Source: Proteobacteria bacterium UBA2363
GTDB lineage: Bacteria; Pseudomonadota; Gammaproteobacteria; Xanthomonadales; UBA2363
Assembly: GCA_002344355.1 (NCBI GenBank)
Contig: DDTN01000006.1
Coordinates: forward strand, 1 to 64,000
Length of the DNA stretch: 64,000 nt
Direction of reading: 5' to 3'
Shown: positions 28,279 to 34,635 of the stretch, in pieces
Layout of the letters: each line of letters begins with the position of its first letter
Numbering within the stretch: position 1 is the stretch's first letter
Notes under the pieces: model-generated
The model's database searches: none
What the model was told of the DNA's origin: nothing
Seen by the model: the letters and a program-made list of their open reading frames with translations, nothing else
Program-made: the position numbers and the translations under genes

Positions 28279-28954
28279 ATGCCGTGCAGGTCCCGACGGG
28301 GACGCGCCGCGGCATGGTACGCGCCGCCCCGCGCGGCAGCAAGCCGCGGCGGCCGGCTGCTCCACGCGCCGCCCGGGGATGCTCCCGATCCGTCCGGTTC
28401 CGCTGGCCCACGGGGCGCGAGGAGGCGACCGGCAGCCGCCGTCCCGCCCGGGCGGCGCACCTGCGGCAGCCTCGTCAAGGTCGGCGAATCGGGCCCCGTG
28501 GGCAGCAGACCGGCAGGCCCGCATCCTTCGCGTTGCGCCCCGTCAGCCCACTGCCGTCGGCCGTGGCGGCGAGCCCGGGCAGGCCATCGGCGGATCGCGC
28601 GCGTCGGACGCGCGCCGGAACGCCAGGTCGCGGACCGGCGGCGCCGGAAGCCCGGACATCGGTCGTCGCCTGCGAGCGGCCGGCGGCGGCGCGCAGTCCG
28701 GTGCCGCCCGCCAGAGGCGGAGGGCCCCGGCGGACGGGGCGGCCGAGCATTGGTTGTCGGCGTGGAACGCATTGCCGAATCGTCCCGGGCGCGCGGCGCT
28801 CGCCGCACCCGGCCGCACCGTTCGGCAGCCGCCAGCCCCGGCGACCGGAAAGCCTGACCCGTCGGGGCGCGGCGGTGACGGGGCTGTTCCGGTGCCGGAC
28901 CGCCGCGGGCCTCTGGCAATCCGCCTGTGGCCTGCTAGAATGCGCGTCCGCTGT
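28279..28954. other. Non-coding region between tRNA-Pro and tRNA-His
   Basis: Several long overlapping frames cross this 676-base stretch on both strands, as expected for this base composition. None shows a ribosome site with a recognisable protein. No repeat or promoter stands out. Confidence 0.5.
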
Positions 28955-29030
28955 GGTGGATGTAGCTCAGTGGTAGAGCACTGGATTGTGGCTCCAGGTG
29001 TCGCGGGTTCGATCCCCGTCTTCCACCCCA
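28955..29030 (+). tRNA. tRNA-His(GTG)
   Basis: A 76-base cloverleaf that includes the extra G at position -1 typical of tRNA-His: GGTGGATG/CTTCCACC, anticodon GTG in GGATTGTGGCTCC, T-arm GGTTCGATCC, encoded CCA. Confidence 0.96.
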
Positions 29031-29162
29031 CTGTTCGAGGCGCCGGCCACCGCCGGCACGATCGCCGGCCCGCACCCGGGTGCGTCACCGGCGCGGAGCC
29101 CGCGCCGCGATCTTGCACGCGGCGCCGGGAGTCGTCACAATCTCGCTTCTGCGCGTCTCGGC

Positions 29163-29237
29163 GGGCTGTTAGCTCAATGGTAGAGCAGCTGACTCTTAAT
29201 CAGTAGGTTCGGGGTTCGAGTCCCTGACAGCCCACCA
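29163..29237 (+). tRNA. tRNA-Lys(CTT), prophage target
   Basis: A 75-base cloverleaf: acceptor GGGCTGT/ACAGCCC, anticodon CTT in GACTCTTAATC, T-arm GGTTCGAGTCC, encoded CCA. The prophage integrase begins 68 bases past its end and faces it, the usual arrangement when a phage inserts into a tRNA 3' end and restores the gene. Confidence 0.97.
29194..29237 (+). other. Probable attL core in the tRNA-Lys 3' half
   Basis: The integrase gene abuts this tRNA, and tyrosine recombinases commonly use the anticodon arm to 3' end of tRNA genes as their crossover segment. The matching attR copy must lie right of the window, so the exact core cannot be read here. Inferred from context only. Confidence 0.5.
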
Positions 29238-29283
29238 CTTCTTTCAAGGCCTTGCGGCCGACTCGCTGGCCACCACAGGCCGA

Positions 29284-29305
29284 CACGTACAAACCCCACG
29301 TACAA
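29284..29305. repeat. CACGTACAA direct repeats next to the integrase
   Basis: CACGTACAA occurs at 29284-29292 and again at 29297-29305, 13 bases apart, in the short gap between tRNA-Lys and the integrase stop. Such short repeats beside an attachment core could be arm-type integrase sites; this is inferred from position. Confidence 0.4.
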
Positions 29306-30466
29306 TTATTCGCCTCCCGCAGGCTTCACCGCCGGCAGGTCGTGGTCGTAGCGCGCCGCCATGGCGTCGCTGACGTGCCCGCCGCCGGCGCGCCGGTCGG
29401 CGCGGTCGGTGTCGGTGATGCCGCGGTGCTTGACGCCGTGCAAGGCGAACCGCTCGCTCGGCTCCAGTGCGCCGTCCGGCCCGGTCGCCATGCGCATCCA
29501 CCGCTGCCAGGCCGTGCGCAGGGCCTCGATGCCCAGCGGCCCGCCGTCCTCGCCCAAGATCAGGCGGCGATCCTCCGCGCGCAGTGGCGTGACGGCGCCG
29601 CTGGCGGCCAGGGTCGCCGCCCGCAGCTCGAGCGCCGCCTGCCATACCGCCCGGAGCCGCGGCGACCAGGTGACCACGTTGCCGCGGCTGCCCTTGCGCC
29701 GGGTCACGGCGATCCCGGCCCGAGTCTCCCAGGCCAGGGTGACGTCCAAGACCTCGATGCTGCGCAGGCGTAGCAGGTAGGCCAGCTCGATGACGATCGC
29801 CAGGTAGGGCGGCACCCGGCCTGGGGCCGACCGGGGCCGGGCGCCGCGCTCGCGCGCGTCGGCGATCGCCCTGGCCAGGACGCTGGTCTCGGGGACCTTG
29901 GCCTGCTTGCGCTCCTTCACCGGCTTCACGCCGGCGGCCGGGTTGGTCTTGCAGTGCCCGCGCTCACGCGCCCAGGACCAGGTGCGGCGCAGGTAGCGCA
30001 GGATGGCGTTGGCCTTCGACGGCGTCGCCTCGGCGATCCGGTCGACCAGGCGGCGCATGATGACGGGGGTCAGCCGGTCGACCTGCAGGGCGCCCAGGGG
30101 CCCGAGCGCGGTCGGCTCGGCCACCGCCCAGCCCCGGCACTGGCCGTAGCCGCGCTGGGTGGTCTGCGCGAGCTCGCGGAAGGCCGGCGAGCGGTGGAAC
30201 AGGGCACAGACGTAGGCCACGGTCCCGGGCGTGTCCTCGGGGCGTCTGGCGGGCGCCTGGCGGGCCGCCTCGACCGCGGCGACCAGCTCGGACAGCTTGG
30301 CTTCGGCGCGCGCCACGTTGCGGCGCCGCCGGCGGCCGTCCTCGTCGGTCAGCAGGGTGTACCAGGTGCGGTGCCGGCGGTCCCAGTAGATCCCGACCGG
30401 CAGCTTGTCCTGGGCGATGTGGCCCGGGATGCTGGGATCGAACGTGCGGCGCCGGCCCGGGCGCAC
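29306..30466 (-). CDS. int: Tyrosine recombinase integrase
   Basis: This 386-residue phage integrase catalyses site-specific recombination between phage and bacterial attachment sites. An N-terminal arm-binding region (LPVGIYWDRRHRTWYTLL) is followed by a SAM-like core-binding domain. The catalytic domain has Arg in AYLLRLRSIEVLDV, the HxxR box in HGVKHRGITD, and the second His and nucleophile Tyr in GGHVSDAMAARYDHD. The GTG start shares one base with the upstream stop, and a GAGGAG ribosome site lies just before it. The frame runs further upstream, but that part only shadows the preceding gene. Confidence 0.93.
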   Translation of the reverse strand: MRPGRRRTFDPSIPGHIAQDKLPVGIYWDRRHRTWYTLLTDEDGRRRRRNVARAEAKLSELVAAVEAARQAPARRPEDTPGTVAYVCALFHRSPAFRELAQTTQRGYGQCRGWAVAEPTALGPLGALQVDRLTPVIMRRLVDRIAEATPSKANAILRYLRRTWSWARERGHCKTNPAAGVKPVKERKQAKVPETSVLARAIADARERGARPRSAPGRVPPYLAIVIELAYLLRLRSIEVLDVTLAWETRAGIAVTRRKGSRGNVVTWSPRLRAVWQAALELRAATLAASGAVTPLRAEDRRLILGEDGGPLGIEALRTAWQRWMRMATGPDGALEPSERFALHGVKHRGITDTDRADRRAGGGHVSDAMAARYDHDLPAVKPAGGE

Positions 30467-30708
30467 TAGACGATCTCCTCGGGATAGGTTTCGGTGCTCG
30501 GTGCGGGCGTCGGGGTCTCCGGCTGGATCCCCAGGGCCCTGTTGAGCGCGTCGACGGTCGTCCATACCGTGCCCCCTGCTCCGGGCAGGAAGGGTACACC
30601 CTTGCGCTTGAGGTAGCGCTTGAGCTGCCCCCGCTGCACGCCCCCAGCCGCGTCCAGGTGCCCCGTGAGGGCAGCCAGGTCGCGTTCGGGGACGAGGTGG
30701 GGGTTCAC
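30466..30708 (-). CDS. DUF4224-like small protein, possible excisionase
   Basis: This 80-residue protein begins MNPHLVPERDLAALTGHLD and continues QLKRYLKRKGVPFLPGAG, the pattern of the DUF4224 family found next to phage integrases. The fold suggests a small DNA-binding protein, so an excisionase or integration-control role is plausible but unproven. Its stop overlaps the integrase GTG. Six residues before the stop, the Glu-rich end doubles as the integrase ribosome-binding site. Confidence 0.6.
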   Translation of the reverse strand: MNPHLVPERDLAALTGHLDAAGGVQRGQLKRYLKRKGVPFLPGAGGTVWTTVDALNRALGIQPETPTPAPSTETYPEEIV

Positions 30709-31487
30709 GGCTGGTCGTCTCCCAGGGCATCCGCAATGCCGGGGATCGCCTCGATGCTCTCGATCAGGTCCCGCGCGGTGTTTCTCAGGGTGGCGACCTT
30801 GGACTGCCAGGCTCGCTCGCCCTTGATGGCCATCGCAAGCCGGACCACTGCCAGCAGACCGTCGGGCATGTGGGTCCGAAAGTCGACGCCCGTCTCGGCG
30901 GCGACCCGGTCCAGCAGGGCGATTCCTTCCTCCGCATTGCGCTGGCGATATGCCAGTTGCTGCTGCGCCCGCTTCTCCAGCTGATCCTTGATCGCCGCCA
31001 CCCGCTCCCGCACCTGGCGCTCGACCTCGTTGGTGGACATTTCACTGTCGACGCCGGCGTGCCGCCGGAGCATGGCGGCCACGAAACCGAGCGACACCCG
31101 CTCCGGCTCCAGGGCGGGCGCCTTCACCTTCACCCGCAGGACGGCGCCCGTCAGCTCCAGCAGCCCCCAGGTGGGCGGCAGCTCGTCCGGTGCGACCATG
31201 CCCTTGGGGCACGCCAGCCACCAGCGCCGACAATACCGGAACACCGGCTGCGACTTGTCGGGCTTGGCCTTCTCCCGAAGCCAGTCGCCTCGGCTGACCT
31301 TGATTTCGATGCCTTCGATTTCGTGCCCGTGCGAGGGCCACAGGCCGAACGCCACAGCATCGGCGAAAGTCCGCGAGTTGCTGCCGGTGCCGTTGGCGAC
31401 CTCCCACAGCAGCGCGTGCGACTGCGCGGGGTATCGCAGCAGCAACGCGGACCGGATATCGGCGCTGGTGGGCGGACGGTCAGCCAC
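30705..31487 (-). CDS. MmcB-like PD-(D/E)XK nuclease-fold protein
   Basis: This 260-residue protein has a PD-(D/E)XK-type core: SRTFADAVAFGLWPSHGHE, then EGIEIKVSRGDWL with the catalytic-type ExK, then RYCRRWWLACP. The pattern resembles the MmcB DNA-repair family seen in phages. The C-terminal half is a helical coiled region (VRERVAAIKDQLEKRAQQQL). A role in DNA processing is likely, but the substrate is unknown. It starts at GTG 31487, overlapping the small membrane protein stop by eight bases. Confidence 0.65.
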   Translation of the reverse strand: MADRPPTSADIRSALLLRYPAQSHALLWEVANGTGSNSRTFADAVAFGLWPSHGHEIEGIEIKVSRGDWLREKAKPDKSQPVFRYCRRWWLACPKGMVAPDELPPTWGLLELTGAVLRVKVKAPALEPERVSLGFVAAMLRRHAGVDSEMSTNEVERQVRERVAAIKDQLEKRAQQQLAYRQRNAEEGIALLDRVAAETGVDFRTHMPDGLLAVVRLAMAIKGERAWQSKVATLRNTARDLIESIEAIPGIADALGDDQP

Positions 31488-31638
31488 GGCGGCGCCTCGT
31501 CATGTATTCCTGGAGGGCGAGCGACAGCCAAACCCCGGAAGCGACGCCGTTGGCTAGGGCGCCCCAGGAGGCGCCCTTCGCCGCCGCGACGGCGCCAACA
31601 ACTAGGAAAGCACACGCCACCACAAAGGACCGGATCAC
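31480..31638 (-). CDS. Small membrane protein
   Basis: A 52-residue protein (VIRSFVVACAFLVVGAVAAA start) with two hydrophobic segments and a basic C-terminus (TRRRRG). The GTG start overlaps the stop of the DUF5131 gene as GTGA, supporting translation. No family recognised. Confidence 0.6.
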   Translation of the reverse strand: MIRSFVVACAFLVVGAVAAAKGASWGALANGVASGVWLSLALQEYMTRRRRG

Positions 31639-32714
31639 CGCGGCCACTCCAGGTGCTGGCGTCCGTCCAGGGTGTTGCCGGCGGCCTTCTTGCCGACGCG
31701 GTACATGGCATAGGTTCCGTGGAAGAAGTCCACGCCCAGCGCGCCGTCGTGGGCCCGCCCGGATGGGTCGACCCAGCAGTCGGGCTTGCCCTCGTAGGCT
31801 TCGTCGTCGTCCGGCCCGCTGTCCGCGTCGACCCACTCCCCCCACTGCTTGAACATGAAGGGGACCCTGGCCGCGGCGCACTGGTCCCGCAGCGACCGCA
31901 CCCAGTCCGGGTGCATCGGCCTGGCCTTGGGGCCGGACTCGCCGCCGGCGATGACCCAGTCGACGCCGATGTCGCCGCGCAGCGTTTCCCCGTCGTTCGG
32001 ACAGATGCCGCCGACGCGGTTCGTGCGGAAGCCGCAACGGTGGCAGCACCCAGTACGGGTGTCTGGGAAGGCCCACGCCATGTCTACCGGCCCCAGCATC
32101 GGCTCGATGCTCAGGAACCGCTTCGCGGCCGGGATCGCCAGCAGCTTCGGGACGTCGCGATCGGCCTCGGCTTGGTTGCAGATGGTGGCGCCGAGCCAGA
32201 CGTTCGGCCAGGGCTTCGTGGCGCCGATCGTCCAGGTTGCCGGAAGCATGCCGCGCACGTTGCCGATGCGCTTCGTCAGCAGCAGCCAGTCCAGGTTCGG
32301 GGTCGCGGCGATCAGGTCGAACAGGTCATCACGCCACTGCGGATCGACCTCGTTGTCGAACACGTCGGCCAGGGAGGCGCAGAACACGCGGCGGCGGGCG
32401 GTGAACACGTCCAGGCTCTTGCATGCCGGGCAGAACCACAGGCCGCCGTCCGCCGGCTGGGAGGGCGTGTCGCCGCGCCAGCAGCAGCGGTGGCACTCGT
32501 AGAAGGGCTTGGCGTTCCACTGCACCGGCTTCCGCCAGTTGGCCGGCGCTGTGCGGACCCGCGGCGCGCCAGGCCCCCACTTCCCAACCCGGGCGCCAGC
32601 GCGCTTGCTCCAGGACTCTGCGTAGCAGTGGTCGCACGCGGGCGAAATCTTGGTGCAGCCAGTCCAGGGCGAGAAGGTGGAGTCCGTCCACTCGATGGCG
32701 GTTTGGTCAGCCAC
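31635..32714 (-). CDS. Phage Gp37/Gp68 family (DUF5131) radical-SAM-like protein
   Basis: This 359-residue protein begins VADQTAIEWTDSTFSPWTGC and has the Cys cluster GCTKISPACDHCYAE (Cys20, Cys27, Cys30) of the Gp37/Gp68 family. These proteins look like radical-SAM enzymes with an altered CX6CX2C cluster; their reaction is unknown. Two extra zinc-ribbon-like insertions are present: CHRCCW...FCPACK (about residue 68-90) and CCHRCGF...ICPNDGE (about residue 229). The core motifs KRFLSIEPMLG and DWVIAGGESGPKARPM are conserved in the family. GTG 32714 has a GGGAGG ribosome site; an ATG at 32801 is an unlikely alternative. Confidence 0.82.
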   Translation of the reverse strand: MADQTAIEWTDSTFSPWTGCTKISPACDHCYAESWSKRAGARVGKWGPGAPRVRTAPANWRKPVQWNAKPFYECHRCCWRGDTPSQPADGGLWFCPACKSLDVFTARRRVFCASLADVFDNEVDPQWRDDLFDLIAATPNLDWLLLTKRIGNVRGMLPATWTIGATKPWPNVWLGATICNQAEADRDVPKLLAIPAAKRFLSIEPMLGPVDMAWAFPDTRTGCCHRCGFRTNRVGGICPNDGETLRGDIGVDWVIAGGESGPKARPMHPDWVRSLRDQCAAARVPFMFKQWGEWVDADSGPDDDEAYEGKPDCWVDPSGRAHDGALGVDFFHGTYAMYRVGKKAAGNTLDGRQHLEWPR

Positions 32715-32892
32715 GGCGTCCCTCCCGCCGGCGCCGGCCCAGCAACCAGCCTCCCTGAATCCCGCACAGCAGTGCGACGATCGCCGCTGCCTTGAGTCCA
32801 CCCAGGCCGATGATCGCCCAGTAGGCGCCCTGCAGCAGCCAGGCCCACGGTTCGAGTCGGGCCAACGCTTCGAGGCGGCCGCGGTCAGGCAT
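32707..32892 (-). CDS. Small membrane protein
   Basis: A 61-residue protein with two hydrophobic segments (WLLQGAYWAIIGLGGL and AAIVALLCGIQGGWLLG) and a basic tail (RRRREGRRG). It overlaps both neighbours by eight bases and is therefore probably translationally coupled. No family recognised. Confidence 0.6.
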   Translation of the reverse strand: MPDRGRLEALARLEPWAWLLQGAYWAIIGLGGLKAAAIVALLCGIQGGWLLGRRRREGRRG

Positions 32893-33073
32893 CGGTGTTC
32901 TCCTTGGTACCATCAAACACAACCAGCGGCACGTCCCTCCATTCGGTCCAGCGCCCAAGGCAAAGGGTCTCTCCGACCTCAACCACCGGCTGGTGGATCC
33001 GGTACTGCAACTTCGGCCACTCACCGCCGGGGACAAACGTCGAGGACGGGACCAGACAGCGAAGCTCAACCAT
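32885..33073 (-). CDS. Hypothetical phage protein, 62 residues
   Basis: Begins MVELRCLVPSSTFVPGGEWP and includes WTEWRDVPLVVFDGTKENTD, a small soluble beta-rich protein. The Glu-Asn-Thr end overlaps the next start within a GGAGAACACC ribosome site. Unrecognised. Confidence 0.6.
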   Translation of the reverse strand: MVELRCLVPSSTFVPGGEWPKLQYRIHQPVVEVGETLCLGRWTEWRDVPLVVFDGTKENTDA

Positions 33074-33602
33074 CGGTGTTCTCCTTGGTGCGGGCGGCGT
33101 CCAGCGCTTTCCTCACGTCCGCTGCGAGGCTGACGTTTAAGCCTGTTGCTTCCAGCGCCGGGACGATCTCCCGTGCCAGCGCTGCGAGACGCCGTAGCGC
33201 CTCGACCTCCGCGCGCAGGCGGGTTCCTTCATCCGCAGACTCGCCAGATGCCGGCGTGTATCGCTCCCCGTGCGGGTCGGACAGCGTCGCCCCGTTCGCC
33301 AGGATGTCGCAGACCAACGTCCGTTCCGGGTCGCGCATGCGGGCCTGCCACTGCTGAAGCAGATCGCACCGGGACCGGTAGAAGTTGAGGCTCTGCCTGA
33401 GCTGGGCGATCTCCTGATCCGCCTTGTGCACCGCGTCCAGTGCGTCGGCGGCCCGGGAAAGGACCAGGTCGGCGTCCCGGTCCGGCTCGGCGGGCACGCG
33501 CATGGTGAACTCGCGTGCCACAGCCTCGCATCCCTGAGTGACGGCATCGGAAAGCTCGCGCAGCCTCGGGGACAGCGGGTGCGTGGTCGGGGTGGCGGTC
33601 AC
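33066..33602 (-). CDS. Hypothetical phage protein with coiled-coil segments
   Basis: This 178-residue soluble protein is mostly helical. Heptad-like stretches occur at LSRAADALDAVHKADQEIAQ and GTRLRAEVEALRRLAALARE. No catalytic motif is seen. It starts at GTG 33602, with a GTGA overlap with the upstream gene. The last five residues (KENTDG) repeat the ending of the next gene (KENTDA), reflecting a shared ribosome-site sequence. Confidence 0.6.
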   Translation of the reverse strand: MTATPTTHPLSPRLRELSDAVTQGCEAVAREFTMRVPAEPDRDADLVLSRAADALDAVHKADQEIAQLRQSLNFYRSRCDLLQQWQARMRDPERTLVCDILANGATLSDPHGERYTPASGESADEGTRLRAEVEALRRLAALAREIVPALEATGLNVSLAADVRKALDAARTKENTDG

Positions 33603-33856
33603 GGTGTCGGGCTCCGGGTGTCGGGGGTGGCGGGCTGGGCGACGCCGGCCCTCTTGTGGGCCGCATCCATCACGTCGAGCATCCTGTTGCGCTCCTTGCG
33701 AAGCCGCTCGGTGACCGATGATTCAAGCCGCTGCAGTCGGGCATCAATGTGCGGAAGCTTCTCAAGCAAATCAGCGGCGGTGTCCAACACGGATAGCGCC
33801 ACAGCAGCATCTGCTGCCCGCATTGCGTTCCGGTATCGCGCTTTCTGATCCATCAC
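33599..33856 (-). CDS. Hypothetical phage protein, 85 residues
   Basis: A helical, Ala- and Arg-rich protein (MMDQKARYRNAMRAADAAVA start; HIDARLQRLESSVTERLRKE). Either GTG 33856 or ATG 33853 could start it, both behind GGAGACGAC. It overlaps the upstream stop. Unrecognised. Confidence 0.6.
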   Translation of the reverse strand: MMDQKARYRNAMRAADAAVALSVLDTAADLLEKLPHIDARLQRLESSVTERLRKERNRMLDVMDAAHKRAGVAQPATPDTRSPTP

Positions 33857-34020
33857 GTCGTCTCCTTGTCGGGCTGGGCGGCGGGGCGCGGAACCTTGTG
33901 GAACGGCGCGAACTGGCAGCTACAGCCGCGTGCGTGGAAAGCGGCCGGGCCGCGGCCGTCCGACAGCCACCGGTAGATGATGCCTGCGCCCTTGCAGGCC
34001 CAGCACTGTTGCTCGCTCAT
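33853..34020 (-). CDS. Small Cys-rich protein, single zinc-binding knuckle
   Basis: A 55-residue protein beginning MSEQQCWACKGAGIIYRWL, with one CxxCxGxG unit like half of a DnaJ-type zinc finger and a second Cys pair in ARGCSCQFA. Probably a metal-binding accessory protein. ATG 34020 overlaps the previous stop as ATGA. Confidence 0.6.
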   Translation of the reverse strand: MSEQQCWACKGAGIIYRWLSDGRGPAAFHARGCSCQFAPFHKVPRPAAQPDKETT

Positions 34021-34274
34021 CTCGGCTCCTTCCATGCCGGCAGCGGGGCCGGCGACTCGAACCCGTCCGCGAACACCCGGTCTGCGCAGGTGATCCCCGC
34101 GATCCGCAGCGTCAGCCGCCCGTCCTCGCGCGAGTAGACCGCAGGCTCGTCCAGCCGGCAGATCGCGCCGGGCAGCGCGAGGGCCTGGCCGTCGATCACG
34201 ACCAGGGCGTCGACGTGCACCGGCTCCGCGGCAGCCAGCGCGGGGAGCAGCAGGGCGAGCAGGGCGGGGCGCAT
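34017..34274 (-). CDS. Small exported phage protein with VFADGFE motif
   Basis: An 85-residue protein with a signal peptide (MRPALLALLLPALAAA). The mature part is short and beta-rich, with CRLDEPAVYS and ITCADRVFADGFESP. The RVFADGFES element matches a motif recurrent near the C-terminus of secreted proteins in this bacterial group, odd for a phage gene. An ATG start at 34274 follows GGAGACGACG; the frame is open further upstream. It is inferred to be secreted to the periplasm; the role is unknown. Confidence 0.6.
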   Translation of the reverse strand: MRPALLALLLPALAAAEPVHVDALVVIDGQALALPGAICRLDEPAVYSREDGRLTLRIAGITCADRVFADGFESPAPLPAWKEPR

Positions 34275-34414
34275 CGTCGTCTCCTTGGTCACGGCGCTAC
34301 CTGCGCCAGCAGGGGGGGTCATGCGGCGGCCTCAATGGGCGGCGCCATCTGCTGCCGCTTGCAGGCGTGGTCTTCTGCCGCCACGATTCGGTTTCTGCCG
34401 GATGGGAGGCGGTG

Positions 34415-34624
34415 ATGAAGCAGGTCGACATGCAGCGGATCAGGTTGCTCAACCTGGTCTGCGCGGGTTACTCGGAATACCTCAAAGAGACCGGGGGCGA
34501 AGTTGGTGTGAGTTCCGCCCATGCGTTCTACCTTCGCTTGGAGCGAAACCACGAAACGCGGGGCTTCTCCGCGACTGACGTGGTGAAGCACCTTGCCGGG
34601 GAACTCCCGCCTGACTGGTACTGA
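34415..34624 (+). CDS. Small plus-strand protein inside the leftward operon
   Basis: A 69-residue soluble protein (MKQVDMQRIRLLNLVCAGYS start) behind a strong GGGAGG ribosome site, on the strand opposite to the surrounding early operon. Codon choice is less G+C-biased than its neighbours. It may be a small independently expressed regulator or conversion gene. Unrecognised; only the ribosome site and sequence character support it. Confidence 0.5.
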   Translation: MKQVDMQRIRLLNLVCAGYSEYLKETGGEVGVSSAHAFYLRLERNHETRGFSATDVVKHLAGELPPDWY

Positions 34625-34635
34625 AGCCAGGGCTT

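Noticed and set aside
27868..29206. Several long frames through the tRNA-Pro, tRNA-His and tRNA-Lys region
   Set aside because: They run through tRNA genes and show only low-complexity sequence.
30870..32795. A 641-residue plus-strand frame across the MmcB-like and DUF5131 genes
   Set aside because: Antisense shadow; the minus-strand genes carry the conserved motifs and ribosome sites.
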